Below, piece after piece: positions 23,545 through 35,553 of a stretch of DNA of 64,000 nucleotides. The stretch comes from Syncephalis fuscata. Lineage: Eukaryota; Zoopagomycota; Zoopagomycetes; Zoopagales; Piptocephalidaceae. The notes under the pieces are model-generated. The model worked only from the letters and a program-made list of their open reading frames with translations, searched no databases and was not told the origin of the DNA. The number at the start of each line of letters is the position of its first letter. Position 1 is the stretch's first letter. The translations under genes and the position numbers were made by a program. The stretch lies in the NCBI GenBank assembly GCA_025786725.1, contig JAHLTZ010000002.1, positions 124,001-188,000 of the forward strand. The letters are read 5' to 3'.

Positions 23545-24574
23545 TAATAAACTATTGGCCATTGGTAATACTAGTTAATTACTCGTTGACTTCAATAGCA
23601 TGTTATTGGTTGCAAGTGCAATATCATCTTCATAGAAAGCGCATTATTCTTTCTACGGTATATTGATTTAGATAATTACTGGACATTGGTACTTCTTTGT
23701 TGACACAGCATTATTGAAGTCTTTAAAATATACCTGGTATCCAGATGCATTAGGATTTCCATTGATGCAAATATTTAACAATTTTATTAATATAACCACC
23801 AACAACAGCATACTCCCACCATCAAATCCCTGTGAACAGCCCATCCCTCATCTAGTAGAGACTTTAAACCTACTAATTGCTTAGCTCTAGTATATAAATA
23901 ATAAAATCATATACCTTTTGCGAGTTGCCTGAACATATCCCTTGTATGTTTTGCTCATTTTCAGGAATTTTAATTGGAGTATCAACATATTTTCCCGTTA
24001 GATGATTTAGTTTCGTTGCAGTAGTGGGGACATATCTGTCCTGGATTTCTTCAGCAAGAATTTAAATGTCTTTACATTCATGATACAGCATGACATAACA
24101 TACTTTCCTTTGATTATCAAGCATCTTTCAGGTATAGCAACTAAGAATCATTGTTTTTAGATAATCCTGGTTTTCTACTAAATTTATTGATAATGATTAT
24201 TGGTTTCTGCATGTCTATTGCTATATATAACTTACCTTGTATACTTGAATGGCGCTATTTCTTGCATTTAAGACTGATTCACATGCAAGTGTAATGAATT
24301 GGTTATGTTGTGTTCCTTTGACATAGTGAACACCATCAACGCTGCGTGGAGTGTTTGTAAATCAGATATTATATACGTTAAATGGATTTTCTTTATTGTT
24401 GTTTGATACCCATAAATTCTATATGAATAATACAGTTAGTAAATAGCATGGACAACTTGGAGTAGACGCTTACTAATGGGCTCGGACCCAAACAAACCTG
24501 GTATACCATTAACAGGAGTGACCTGAGTAATTGATACTAGCATGAGAGCAGTGGTAGCAATAGCAAGAATGTAT
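23545..24574 (-). pseudogene. Secreted-protein family, copy C (start codon lost, body decayed)
   Basis: The 5' end is nearly identical to copy A, but the start is ATA instead of ATG. Exon 1 is shortened, lacking the Ser/Asn/Met stretch after LFGSE. Exon 2 is recognisable (FTNTP...GVHYVKGTQHNQ-like) but carries stops and frame changes. Exons 3-6 are only faintly similar. The loss of ATG in an otherwise fresh 5' block shows it no longer encodes the protein. Confidence 0.75.
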
Positions 24575-25043
24575 TTTATTGTAAGTATGGCTTTGTCAAA
24601 ATTTAGTCGTTAAATAAAAAGTGGTGTTTTCTATTAGACTAGTATGTGAGGAAAGAGTACGACGTGATGATTAGACAAATAAACATGTTAAAATGCAGAT
24701 ATTTATAGTAAAAATACACCGTACGATAGTCAACATATTTACTATGAGGCTGAACAAATACAATTATGCGCTTCTGAGTAAACAACGTGAAAAGAGCACA
24801 TGGAATAAATAAGCGACAAATTTCCGACATCTCAATATAGAATTTGAAATAAAATGTTTCGAAAATGCTTCTTATTTCTATCTAAAGAGATTGAATGGCA
24901 CGACAAACAAAACGGTAACTCATTATAATAATGCCATTTTTACATGATTGTTACTCCTGGAACAATGATATCCAAAAAATTTACAGGTTTGTTAGTAAAC
25001 GCTGTGGACTGAAAACCATCTTTTTGTTGATACTAATTACAAC
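24479..25043 (-). repeat. 5' block shared with copy A
   Basis: Near-identical to 8632-9197, ending at the same TTACAAC. Includes a conserved TATAAATA at 24707-24700 on the minus strand. Confidence 0.85.
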
Positions 25044-25640
25044 TCATAGAAATGCTGTAAATTTAAATACAAATTTCTAATTGTATAAATTGTAATAATC
25101 AATAGTTTAATAATTATTTAGACCAAATTAAATTATTACATGTTATTTGTGCACTTCAATATACCTAATTCTTTACAATATTTACTATCGTATAAATCAA
25201 TGCCATTATTAATTAATCACCAATACTCGCTTCATGAACTGATAAATCGATTGTTAATTGCCAATAATCAATGTAAAAGTAGTGTTTATTAAGTAGTAAA
25301 TGACAATAAATTATATTACAAAAATAATAAAGTAATACGTTAAACTACATATAGAAACCATAACATATAATTAAATTATTTCATTAACACAGATATGAAT
25401 CATAATGTAGAAATTTTTTATAATATAGATTACAACTAGACATTTGTATTAATAACAAATACAATGCAGTAATATCAAGTTGTGCTCAATATCCACACTG
25501 GGTAATGACTATATCGCAGTGTGATACATGTCAATATAACAGGAATGGATTACTATTTTTTCTTTTTTTTCTACATTCTTTGCCATTCTCTTTATTCATT
25601 CATCAATTCTATTACTACTGGCATTGTTATTAAAGCTACT
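25044..25640. other. AT-rich promoter region of SYO1
   Basis: No ORF with bias. A T-rich stretch (25550-25580) precedes the ATG at 25641. Confidence 0.5.
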
Positions 25641-28327
25641 ATGGGCAAAGTAAAACAGCAAAGACGTAGCGCGCGTGCCCGTTTGAACCCCACTCGCATA
25701 TCAGACCCGTCGACACTGCGTCATGGCACAATCCGAGCAGTGAACGAGAAGCCTGAAGGTGTACTACCGGTCATTGATAAAATATCTGCCGTTGACGCTA
25801 GTGAGCGTGCCTGGGCGTGTGCCTGTGTCTCTAATCTTGTAGGACAAGATCACCGCACACGCAAATTACTGTTAAGTCGCGGTCTAGTCGACAAGCTAGT
25901 CGAACGTTTAACTGATTCGAAGTTGGCGGTATCGGTTGAAGCAGTTGGTACATTACGGTAATTATCAAATTAAACATTGTACAGTACAACATAGGCTAAT
26001 ACCAGGTACTTATTACTAGTAATTTAACTGTATTAGGTGGATATAAAGTATGCGCTGACATGTTTAGCAAGAATATATTAACGGCAATGCAACGCCTTGT
26101 TCAATTGGTAAAGCTACTTTTACAACCAATGTCACAGTATAGCTTAACGTCAATAATATAATATGAATAGACACTGGTAACGGCGAACGAAGTATTAGAG
26201 GATATCAAACCAGCAGACGCTGATGCTGTAGCACGGCATCGTGCAGTTTGGTCGTTGGCCGAAAATCTAATTTGTATTTATTGGAGTTTAGCGTAAGTAA
26301 TCTAGCATGCTGAGTGCGATTAATATACTAATGGCGTATAATGATAGCGAAACATCGCCTCGAATCCTTAAAAGTGTTACCAAACCTGAAATATTATCAT
26401 TTGTTCTACGGTTCCTAGAATTAAATACCAAGGTTCCAGCATCGTTATCCATTATTGCAGGTAGATAGATTAATGATTATAATTGATAAATAGTAACATA
26501 TACTATCTAGCCCAGTGTCTACACACCATTACAGAAGAAAATAGAGATGCATTGGCCTATTTTCGCTCTGCGCCCGATATTGGCCAACGACTATTAAATG
26601 CGCTTCCTACAGGCCAAATACCCGAGGATAGAACTGTATTGGGTGTACTCATTGCTGGTATATTGCGTAATATACGCCGAACATTACCAAAGAGGCCCGA
26701 TATAGATACAACAGCCTCATTGAATCACTCAATTGCCCCTATTCTTTTATCATTTTTAGATTGGGATGTTCAAGGTGCAGCTCTTCATATGGCTCAACTG
26801 GCACCCGAAGTGTTAGTAAGTAGTCTACAACATATCAATAGACTGTAGCTAATATTGTATTAGAAAAAACATCAAGAACAAAATGGACTACACGATCGTA
26901 CAGTAGCATCGGCTAACGAGGTAAATATTATAGTAACATTGAATATACAGTATATAGACCTAATAATGGCAATAGACGCAATTAAATGCCATGGAAGATA
27001 GACTGGCTGCTATGCAACTATGTTTGGAAATACTTGCCAATATGGCATCAGAAGATACTATAGATGGTAATAATATAGCTTATGTATGGTTTATTAATAC
27101 AGTAATTAATCATAATAATGATGATTTAGATGAACCAGAAGAAGAGAAAGAAGATGAATGGGAGGATTTAGACGAAGAAGAAGATGAATTACAAGCAGAG
27201 ATTGAAGAAGTTACCAATGGACACGCTAATGGCAATGTAGAAGAAGAAGAAGAAGACGGTGAAGAAGATATGGCCATGATCGATGCAGCTACAGGACAGC
27301 ATGTTCATGCACTAGAAGAGGCAGAGACACGTGTTGGCATTATGCTTAATCGTGACTCTGGTCGATTCTTTGCACAAAGTCTATTGCCATTACTGGTGCG
27401 ACTAGCCGAACCATGTTTAGTTGCAGGTCAAGTATCTGCAATTGCATTTACATATACACGACGTGAAGCACCAGCTATTGCCGAATTGGCCATACTACAT
27501 GCACGTGCCTTGGCCTGTCTTAACAACTATTTAGTGTTGGCAGCTGAACGATCCACTCGTGGGTGGTTTAATGACCAGCTGGCCGATGCCCAACAGTTAT
27601 GGCACTGGCTATTAGACAATGTGGCAGCCCGTGCTCAAATACCAACTACATCAACCGCCACTAATACAAACGAAGAAAGTGATAATAATGAACAAAGTAA
27701 TATACGCGAGGAAGTATTAGAAAGTGCATTGGACTGTTTATGGTCAGTGGCCCGTGGTCTAGGCACCCACAATATAGTAAGTACCATTAAAACATACTAC
27801 AAAGCAACAACATTCAACTTACATGTAATGATGATAGCCGGCTACAGAAACACAAATACATGCACTTATCAATGTGGCACAGGGCCAAACCAGTGCCTCT
27901 GACCATTTAAGAGCAACTTGTATTGGTACACTAGGTGTTATAGCTCAACGACGACCAGGCTATGTTGAAATGAATGGGGTAGGCAGTAATCATTTATATA
28001 AACGACTAAACTTACACAATTCGCTAGATAATTGGCCATTTATTAATGACACAACTTACTAATCTGCCTCAGACCCCGTCTGAAACGGCAATAGAAGCAT
28101 TGAATGCACTTTATGATATTTATGACGATGCAGCACACGACTACGATGCACCCGTATTTGTCAAGGGCGGGTATTTAGAGGCACTACGCAATATAGTGCC
28201 AGCTGTACGCCAATTAACAAAGCGTATTGATCGACGACAACAACCGGCACTACGTGAGCGAGCCGAAGAAGCACTAGTCAATCTACGTGCCTTTATTGAC
28301 TATAAAACAGGCGAAACAGCATCCTAG
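25641..28327 (+). CDS. SYO1: Syo1/HEATR3-type symportin for ribosomal proteins L5 and L11
   Basis: Nine exons give an uninterrupted 732-residue protein: 25641-25957, 26020-26107, 26171-26292, 26348-26460, 26511-26815, 26864-26920, 26976-27776, 27883-27978, 28028-28327. The basic N-terminus (MGKVKQQRRSARARLNP) and first repeat (ACVSNLVGQDHRTRKLLLSR) are typical of the family. Armadillo/HEAT-like repeats continue to the C-terminus (IEALNALYDIYDDAAHDYDA, then a VNLRAFIDY end). An acidic loop (EPEEEKEDEWEDLDEEEDEL) lies in exon 7, as in Syo1. The family co-imports uL18 and uL5 and passes them to 5S RNP assembly. All splice phases agree, with no frame break. The length is somewhat above yeast Syo1. 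Confidence 0.9.
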
Positions 28328-28548
28328 ACCTTTATCCGACCATCTTGATAAGATCGGGTCGGTTATGCAAAACCGCTTGGCCAATCAATCAAGACCAATA
28401 AATGATCCAATAAATAGCGCTCTTTTTTGATATAAAACATGTTGACCTCAGCGAGAGTGGACACGTCATTATCGCACTTTTCTCTTCTTGCGTCTCTACT
28501 TGACACATTTGATTGTTCGTTTCTTCTATTAGCGTCGATTATAACAGT

Positions 28549-29607
28549 ATGGCTAAAGTTGCAGTATTGGGTGCCGCTGGTGGTATTGGTCAGCCATTGT
28601 CGCTGCTAATGAAGCAATCTCCACACGTCTCTCACCTTGCACTCTACGATATTGTCAACGTTCCGGGTGTTGCCGCCGACCTGTCGCACATCGATACGGC
28701 CTCGCAAGTAACTGCTCATGTCGGTCCGCAGCAGCTTGAGGATGCGCTTAAAGGTGCCCAAGTTGTGATTATCCCCGCGGGTATTCCACGTAAACCAAAT
28801 ATGACCCGTGACGATTTATTCAAGGTGAATGCCGGCATTGTACGTGATCTAGCGGTCGCCGCTGCCACGCATTGTCCCAAGGCATTCATGTGCATTATTT
28901 CCAATCCAGTCAACTCAACGGTACCTATTGTGGCCGAAGTATTTAAGAAACACGGTGTCTATGATCCAAAACGACTATTTGGCGTTACTACGCTAGATGT
29001 TGTACGTGCCAATACCTTTTTGGCTGCAGCCACCGGCACTACACCTACCAATGCCAGTCGTATCCCTGTTGTCGGTGGCCATGCCGGCAAGACGATTATT
29101 CCACTATTCTCACGCGCCCCTTCTGCTCTACGCTCCCAACTGCCTCATGCAGAGCTGGAAGCATTGACGCACCGCGTGCAATTTGGTGGCGATGAGGTCG
29201 TCAAGGCTAAAGATGGTTTGGGCAGTGCTACACTATCGATGGCATTTGCCGGTGCTCGTTTTGCTAACTCTTTGCTACGTGCCTCGGTTGAGGGAACTAG
29301 CGGCATTGTCGAGCCATCCTACGTACCACTCGAGGCCGATCCACTAAATGGCGAGGCTGTCAAGCGGGAATGTGGCAATCTAGACTTCTTTGCCACTGAA
29401 ATTGAATTGGGCGTAAGTATTGAATAGCATGTAGCCTATATAAACAAAGTACTGATCATTTATTGCAATTAGGCTGAAGGTACACGCCGCATTCAACAGC
29501 TAGGTGAATTGTCTCCATTTGAAGAGACACTAGTTCGCAATGCTGAGAATGAACTACGCGAGAGCATTAATAAGGGCATCGAGTTTGTTGCCGCATCAAA
29601 GTTGTAA
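28549..29607 (+). CDS. NAD-dependent malate dehydrogenase with C-terminal SKL
   Basis: Exon 1 is 28549-29412 and exon 2 is 29473-29607, giving 332 residues, the usual size. Visible are the dinucleotide site [19 protein letters not shown], the substrate loop [22 protein letters not shown], and the active-site segment [12 protein letters not shown] with the catalytic His. It is the mitochondrial/glyoxysomal sequence class but starts MAKVAVLG with no presequence. The last residues are AASKL; SKL is the canonical PTS1 peroxisome signal, so a peroxisomal Mdh3-like role (NADH shuttling in beta-oxidation and the glyoxylate cycle) is likely. Codons are richer in C than in neighbours, as expected for high expression. 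It starts 221 bp after SYO1 ends. Confidence 0.92.
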
Positions 29608-29863
29608 AGACTGCGATGGTTTATTGTCTATTTCCATAAGATGATTACGGTCATTTATCAATAAGAACTTTTGTTCTATAATAAATAGTATTGTTTGAGC
29701 GATTTATTTAAAGTAATATTGCTTATTAGCATAGCAAATAGTATTGATACTTGATCAATATTGATTGCTTATAGCCAATTATCAATACAATTTGTTAAAT
29801 AGTTGATAATGGGTATTAAGCAATGCATTAACATGAATTATAGACATTTAAACAGCTATTCAG
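29608..29863. other. Convergent intergenic region, AT-rich
   Basis: Short 3'-3' spacer between MDH and MGR2. No other feature seen. Confidence 0.5.
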
Positions 29864-30308
29864 TCACTCTAACGAGGGAATAGCTTCTGCGGTTACTTCA
29901 CCCGTACCAAGACTAACTACGCGTTCCATTGAGCCATCAGCTCGACGACGCCAACCGCCTAGAGCAGCCGAACTATTCCGAGTGTGGGCCAATGGTGCAG
30001 GACGTGCCTCTTCCGATCGCACTACCGAACCTACAGCCATTAAAAGACCGAAGAAGCCGGCAGAGGAGGCCATGGAACGACCTAGCGTGCCAAGGTAGCC
30101 ATGCTGGCCTGGACCGAAACTATACGATAGCAAGGTAAGTATGACGTGTTTAACAACAAAGTAGCTTTGCAGGCGGTCAAAACATCGCGTCTGCTTACCG
30201 GACAACGTTCACGGTACCGAATACCAGACCAATGCAAAGCCCGACGGTTCCGCCCATCATCGCTCCCATTTTAAGTTTGTCAAAAACTGTTGGTTCCCGG
30301 ACAGGCAT
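29864..30308 (-). CDS. MGR2: Mgr2/Romo1-type subunit of the TIM23 inner-membrane translocase
   Basis: Two exons (30308-30199 and 30119-29864) with a 79-nt intron give 121 residues. The N-terminus VFDKLKMGAMMGGTVGLCIG and the second helix LGRSMASSAGFFGLLMAVGS are diagnostic for Romo1/Mgr2: two Gly-rich membrane helices joined by a short GPG loop (FGPGQHGYLGT). In yeast, Mgr2 couples presequence receptors to TIM23 and gates lateral release into the inner membrane. The tail after residue 80 is polar and longer than in Romo1, as in fungal Mgr2. Confidence 0.92.
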
Positions 30309-31411
30309 CGTAGCGGTTGGTTGGCTAGGTGGATACTTGATAGTTGTGCGTGTCACTTCAAGCAAACAAGAATAGAAAAAGTAAGAGATAAAGCTAAAAA
30401 TAAAGCGCTTCTAGTTTTTCCAGTTTTCTTTTCCAATTCGTAGTTGGGGAAATGCTGATGATTACAAGTGACACGTGTGTCTCATTTGATAAAATAATCA
30501 ATCGCTATAGTTGACTCTGGAAATTGTAGCTTAAATAGCCAAGCAATAGCTTGCTTTATAATGTAGGCTTTGGCATTTACTAATATGCTTTATTAATATT
30601 AAACATTAAACAACTTAGTAGATGTTTGGTATGATTTAGTGGACAAGTGATTGCATTTAACTATATTTGCACTATTGAACATGGAACTTATTACTATAGA
30701 TGTTCATTACTTGAATCTAAACACCATTAACGCTATAGCTAGCTGGTTTTAACCAATCTAGTTGTTGCTAGCTATAACAAAACAACCTAGCACATATTTC
30801 GATAAACTACTATTACATGCACTTATTCGTTCTATCGATGCATATAAATTAATGAGTAAACCAAGACAGGATTTATAAACGGGCAAATTAGAGTTAACCA
30901 AACAGCAACTATGAGTAGGTTATATTAAAACAAACATGCTGAGCGAAAGCATAATACTCAATAAGACATTTTTATTTTAAACTATTATTTCCTATTATTT
31001 ATTTGTCTTAGTCAGAAATAATGAATCTTGAATATGTTAGAAGTAGCCTTAAGATCAGCTATTCTTGTGGATAGAATGTAGCGTATAAATCTAGATTTAA
31101 GGCTGAATATTTTAGCAAAAAATAAACATATTTAAATAGTGAAGTATTAGATTCAGAAAAATTGGCAGCTTGCACGTTAGCATAAATGGCTAGTGGTGTC
31201 GTATTAATTATTTAGTACTAATGTAATGTTGGTAAGCACCAGGCTATCTTATGTGCACAGGTTATATAAATATCACATTATAATTATTTGCCATATTCAC
31301 CGTTCATTGACCGTAGATATTTGTAACATCAATATAATAGAAAGTTGATTAACATATAATATCAAATAATAAATAAACGGCTTTCCAAATGACAAATATA
31401 GTTTATTCTAC
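30309..31411. other. AT-rich non-coding interval
   Basis: Promoter side of MGR2 and the 3' flank of the seven-helix gene. No coding signal was seen. Confidence 0.5.
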
Positions 31412-32369
31412 TTATATAGAATAAACAGGCAGCGTGTGGCGCCATCGCGTCACACGGTCCGTATATATCGCCACAGCAGCATTGGGTATAACATCAGGTA
31501 TACGATTGGTAAGATCAGGCTCTTCATCAAATCTAGTTAATGCCTTGCGTGCACAGACACCAACACCCAAAACAAGACTATAAAAAAATTTCCAGCCATA
31601 ATAAAACCAAGAAAATAGGACAGATCAGATGCGAATATTAAGCTGCAATGTACTGCTAATCCAAATAGTCGTCTACGTTTAAAGCTCAGTCCTGGAATGC
31701 CACCATTTTTGATTTCCACAAACAGCCAAACAAACAGGCCAGCTGAAAAAAAGCTGAATGAGAAGGTTAAGCCATAGCCAAAACGTATTAGAATAATTGC
31801 TGTTTTATCAGACGACAAAGTAGTAAAATTGATGTGAAAGATCCAGCCGCCAAATACCAATGCACAGCCAATGATATAGATAACTATTCCACCAATGCCA
31901 AACCAATGCACCAATTGGGCTCGTTGTTTAATCGCCTTCACCATGGATTGACTCCTGTTATACAAAATCGGTTAAATAAATGTTATTAGACCATTGATAT
32001 GGTGTTTCAAGCGGATGTGTGATATTTATGTAGTGCAAATATAACTTACCATACTATAGTCAAGTGCGTAACAGTAATCTTAATTATTAATCCTAAAAAA
32101 AGTAGCACCGGTGACGCACAAAATGTGGTTATAGTCTTGAAATCATATGAGCTATAAATGGGAAATCCAAGGTTAATTATGGCAACCAATGCGGCACTGA
32201 TCATTATGGCATGGTATTTAGTTTTTGTCTAAATGTAACGCCAAAAGTGGAGATATGCAAAGACAAAAAACAGAACTGCCGCCATAATGTCACCAAATGG
32301 GCTGGTTTTAGATAAGAGAACCTCCGTTGAAGCCACATAATCAGAATTTGAGCTGGAATTGTTTGACAT
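31412..32369 (-). CDS. Seven-helix membrane protein, unknown; one in-frame TAG and one T-run frame break
   Basis: The ATG at 32369 opens a glycosylatable N-terminus (MSNNSSSNSD), then seven hydrophobic segments, for example DIMAAVLFFVFAYLHF, AIMISAALVAIINLG, LVHWFGIGGIVIYIIG and LFGLAVHCSLIFASDLSYFL. An intron with a canonical GTAAGT donor and ACAG acceptor joins helix 3 to QSMVKAIKQRAQLVHW. After GNFF the reading must shift one base at a run of seven T (about 31580) to continue as YSLVLGVGVCARKALTRFDE and end IYTDRVTRWRHTLPVYSI at 31412. A TAG interrupts the loop after helix 1 (FWRYI-stop-TKTKY). The topology is receptor-like, with an N-terminal polar end and a C-terminal cytoplasmic tail. 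No family was recognised. It may be a pseudogene or carry base errors. Confidence 0.55.
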
Positions 32370-34299
32370 GATGGTATTGAGCTAGGAACTATAATAGCGG
32401 ATTGCAACAAAAATAAAAGAAAGCAAATAAGTGTTATTTACCAAGAAGCTGGCTTACACTTGGTGGTAGAGGAGGATGTCGAGTTATTAAGGAACAGAGT
32501 ATGAGTAAAGATTGGAATAAGCAGCCCGGCCATTTGTTTGAATGTTATAACAACAAACTACTAACGTGTCTGTTCTAATTTTAAGCCATGAATTCCAAAA
32601 ATAATACTTAAAGAAACTGGGTAGCAAATGGACATATATCCAGTTCAATGGACAGCGCACCAGGGACACGCACATACCACACACTGTATATCTGTATTTC
32701 GTCATTATATTATGTCACAGTATTTTATTATTAGCTTATAATCTATAAATGTGCAGCACACCAAAACGACGCTCCCTAAAGTTCAGGCCCATTCTACCTG
32801 CAATCTATCTACATGTACTCATTAAATGGCAGCATTCGCCGCCATCTGCACCTGTATTGTCGATATTGATTTTTACATACTCTGTTGATATTTGAATACG
32901 ATATTAGTTATTGTGAATTAATATAAAGCAATAAGAACATATTCTACTTATACTAATTAAACTTAATAACGATAAGACAAAGGTTATAGCTTTGAATAGT
33001 ATATAGATATCTTTACAATTTAAGACAAGGGGCTTGTGCAATCCAGAGCAATTTCTTTGAATAGTAACGATCCAAACAGGTTATAGAACGTGGTAATCAC
33101 TTTATGCAGATATTGTTGCAAGATGAAACGTAATGCTAACAACATCAAAATAATTAGCACGTGCCTATCTTCTACGCTTAAAACGTAGTATTTTGTTAAT
33201 TATGTGTATACTGTAACCAACTCACCTTTAGCAGACCTTCAATGCTGAGAGCTCAGGGGAACCGGCAATTATGTATATTTGGAATGACCAATGTGACAAT
33301 CTACCAATCATCCATCGTTACATCAAACGACGCAATAGCCATTAGGACAGCAATTTGCTTCTAGCATGCTTAGGCGTCCAATATGTACTGGTTTTTGTTT
33401 TATTGCTACCATTTATTCTGAATGCCAATTTTAGCAATACCGTGTCTAATAAACAAAATTCATCATACGCCACATACATGCTTTGGATTAACACATGGCT
33501 TTGATCAGTACATGTGTAGTCATAGTCTTGATGAGCCCTTATTGCGCCGTGTAGATATTCAATTGCACCCATCCAACAAATAATCCTATTAATGATAATT
33601 AGAATTTCATTTACAAAACACCGTTATGCTGAGGCGACCCGCTAAGCCGCTTTTGCATAATATTTAGCGGTAAAACGTTTAAGGAAACTTATTTTATCGC
33701 TGCTGAAACATTTTGCAACAATTGTTGCAATGGCATGGCAATTATAATTATTTTGATATTTACCAAATATGGCATCACCTGACAATAACTTTCGGAGTAG
33801 TATGCTGCCAAGTAATTCATTATTAGTACTAAGCGATGCTATCAATACTCTTGTTTACTTCTAGCATGCTGTAGATAGAAATAATTTAGTATAGCATATT
33901 TTGTCAACTGTTAAAATGTGCAATATTTTTATTCACCTATACTATTTTATTGTACTTCCAAACTAATACAAATCATTTTATAATATACCAACTAAATTCT
34001 ATTTTTATATACAGCAATACACTATTCATTTCATCCATTATATCATATACATTGTAACACTAGCACCGCAAATCATGTTTTTATTATTACATATTTATTC
34101 TAATCTATATAACCCCACCGCCTTTCAATTAAACGCTATTAATAAAGTCATTTGTTTACTGCCAGTTGTATTTACTAGCAACATAGACTTGTTTTATTCC
34201 ATTAAATGAAAAGCATGAAGGAGATTTTTAAATATACTATAGAAGCACACAAGTCTATTTTGCATGATATTATTTATGTTTACTAAATATATACCAGAT
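32370..34299. other. AT-rich interval with no supported gene
   Basis: Open stretches on the minus strand at 32487-32705, 33342-33572 and 33642-33845 are short and have no recognised domain or matching splice sites. They may be remnants, but nothing firm can be said. Confidence 0.45.
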
Positions 34300-34888
34300 T
34301 CAATAAACTGTAGCAAGATTTACTTGATAATTTAAAGAAATAACACATGTTTGGAATCGAAACTGATGAAGCATACAGCAAAAAAAACAATCGGTGAAGA
34401 GGTAACAGTGCATAAAGTCATCACCGTCATTGTGTTGGCAACTATGCAGATATAACATTATCAGTAGTGGCGGATCGCACTGCTGTACTGGCGCTGATAC
34501 TTGCTTAGTGACTATACTAGTAAGACTTTCTACATTGTTGTTGTTGTATGTGCGCAGCAACTGTACGCGATGATTATGATGGCTATATGCTGGCAAATCC
34601 GTTGTATGTTTTGTTTTGCTATAGATTGCCACCGCAGATCGTACTGGCAACGGCTCATATAGTTTCTGTAGTAGTAGATCGCACTGCCACTGCTGGGATT
34701 GCACTTGCTGTTGCCAGATAACCTGCAATTGCAATCCATAGTAAAACAAAGTATACAACGAGATTTTGGTAGTATACATTCAACATATCATAAAAACAAG
34801 CCAGGGATGCATTTACCGTGTCAATAAAGCTGCCAAACGCAATGATCGGAGTAATGAAGGCAATTGCAAAAGGGCAATGCAAATACAT
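34300..34888 (-). CDS. Hypothetical two-exon protein
   Basis: The ATG at 34888 begins a hydrophobic 24-residue exon (IAFITPIIAFGSFIDT). A good donor (GTAAAT) and acceptor (TTGCAG) remove an intron and join it in phase to VIWQQQVQSQQWQCDLLLQK. The Gln/Cys-rich reading then runs on to a stop at 34300. The N-terminus could be a signal anchor. The C-terminal part looks random (Cys/Phe/Tyr-rich), so further introns or a frame break are possible. No family recognised. Confidence 0.35.
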
Positions 34889-35337
34889 AGTGTAGAAGGT
34901 GTTTGTACTTGACTAGTGGTCAGTCAACTACTGACACCATCTATGTAACATATATGGAGTTTACAAGTATATACTATAAATACATGATATCAAGTGTAAA
35001 GAAAGAGAAAGGGAAATGTGATGACGTAGATTGTGAGCTGTGTTATTAGTATGATGAATTAATACTATGTCATTTGGCACCAAAACTATTCATTATCATA
35101 GAACACATTTTCAATATAATGGCGAATTACTAAAAGAATAAAAGTTATTTGGCACCAAAAATAAGTTGATATTTTATAATGTTAAATATTATTTGTTAAT
35201 AATCGTTTATTGATAGCAAAGCAATATAGATAATAATGCAAACAAGCGTACTTTATCCATAAAATTATGTACTATGTTATAGTTATCGCTGGATAAAGCG
35301 TTGAATGGATGCGTCGTAGTAATAATAATGACGTTAT
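34889..35337. other. AT-rich spacer
   Basis: It lies between the hypothetical gene and the small Brain-I3-like gene. No feature seen. Confidence 0.45.
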
Positions 35338-35553
35338 TTAGGTCTTAAGAACTTGTTGGCACTTTGAGCATCTTTTCTTGGCTCCAAAGTAGCAGCAGCA
35401 GATGCCCCATGGGAAGAGTATGATGAGCCAGAGGATGCCACAGCATGTATATTCTCTCTCCCAATTGTGTGCTGTGCCATCAATGCAGAACGTGGCATTT
35501 TTACCATTTTTAGCATACTTTGGTAGTGGTTGAGCGTAAGCAGGTTGAGCCAT
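35338..35553 (-). CDS. Small Brain-protein-I3-like Cys-rich membrane protein (71 aa)
   Basis: A single exon of 71 residues. After 20 polar residues comes FCIDGTAHNWEREYTCCGIL, a hydrophobic WLIILFPWGICCCYF, and a terminal GAKKRCSKCQQVLKT. The order Cys-IDG-His, Cys-Cys-Gly, ILFP, CCC, and RCxKC is that of the Brain protein I3 (BRI3) C-terminal domain, a membrane-embedded zinc-ribbon-like module. The neighbouring gene at 36099-37772 ends in the same domain, so the pair arose by tandem duplication or by fusion to a larger ORF. BRI3 proteins sit on endolysosomal membranes in animals; the fungal role is unknown. Confidence 0.7.
   Translation of the reverse strand: MAQPAYAQPLPKYAKNGKNATFCIDGTAHNWEREYTCCGILWLIILFPWGICCCYFGAKKRCSKCQQVLKT

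Noticed and set aside
33342-33845. Two minus-strand ORFs of 67-76 codons
   Set aside because: No domain, no in-phase splice to each other or to neighbours, and composition like background.
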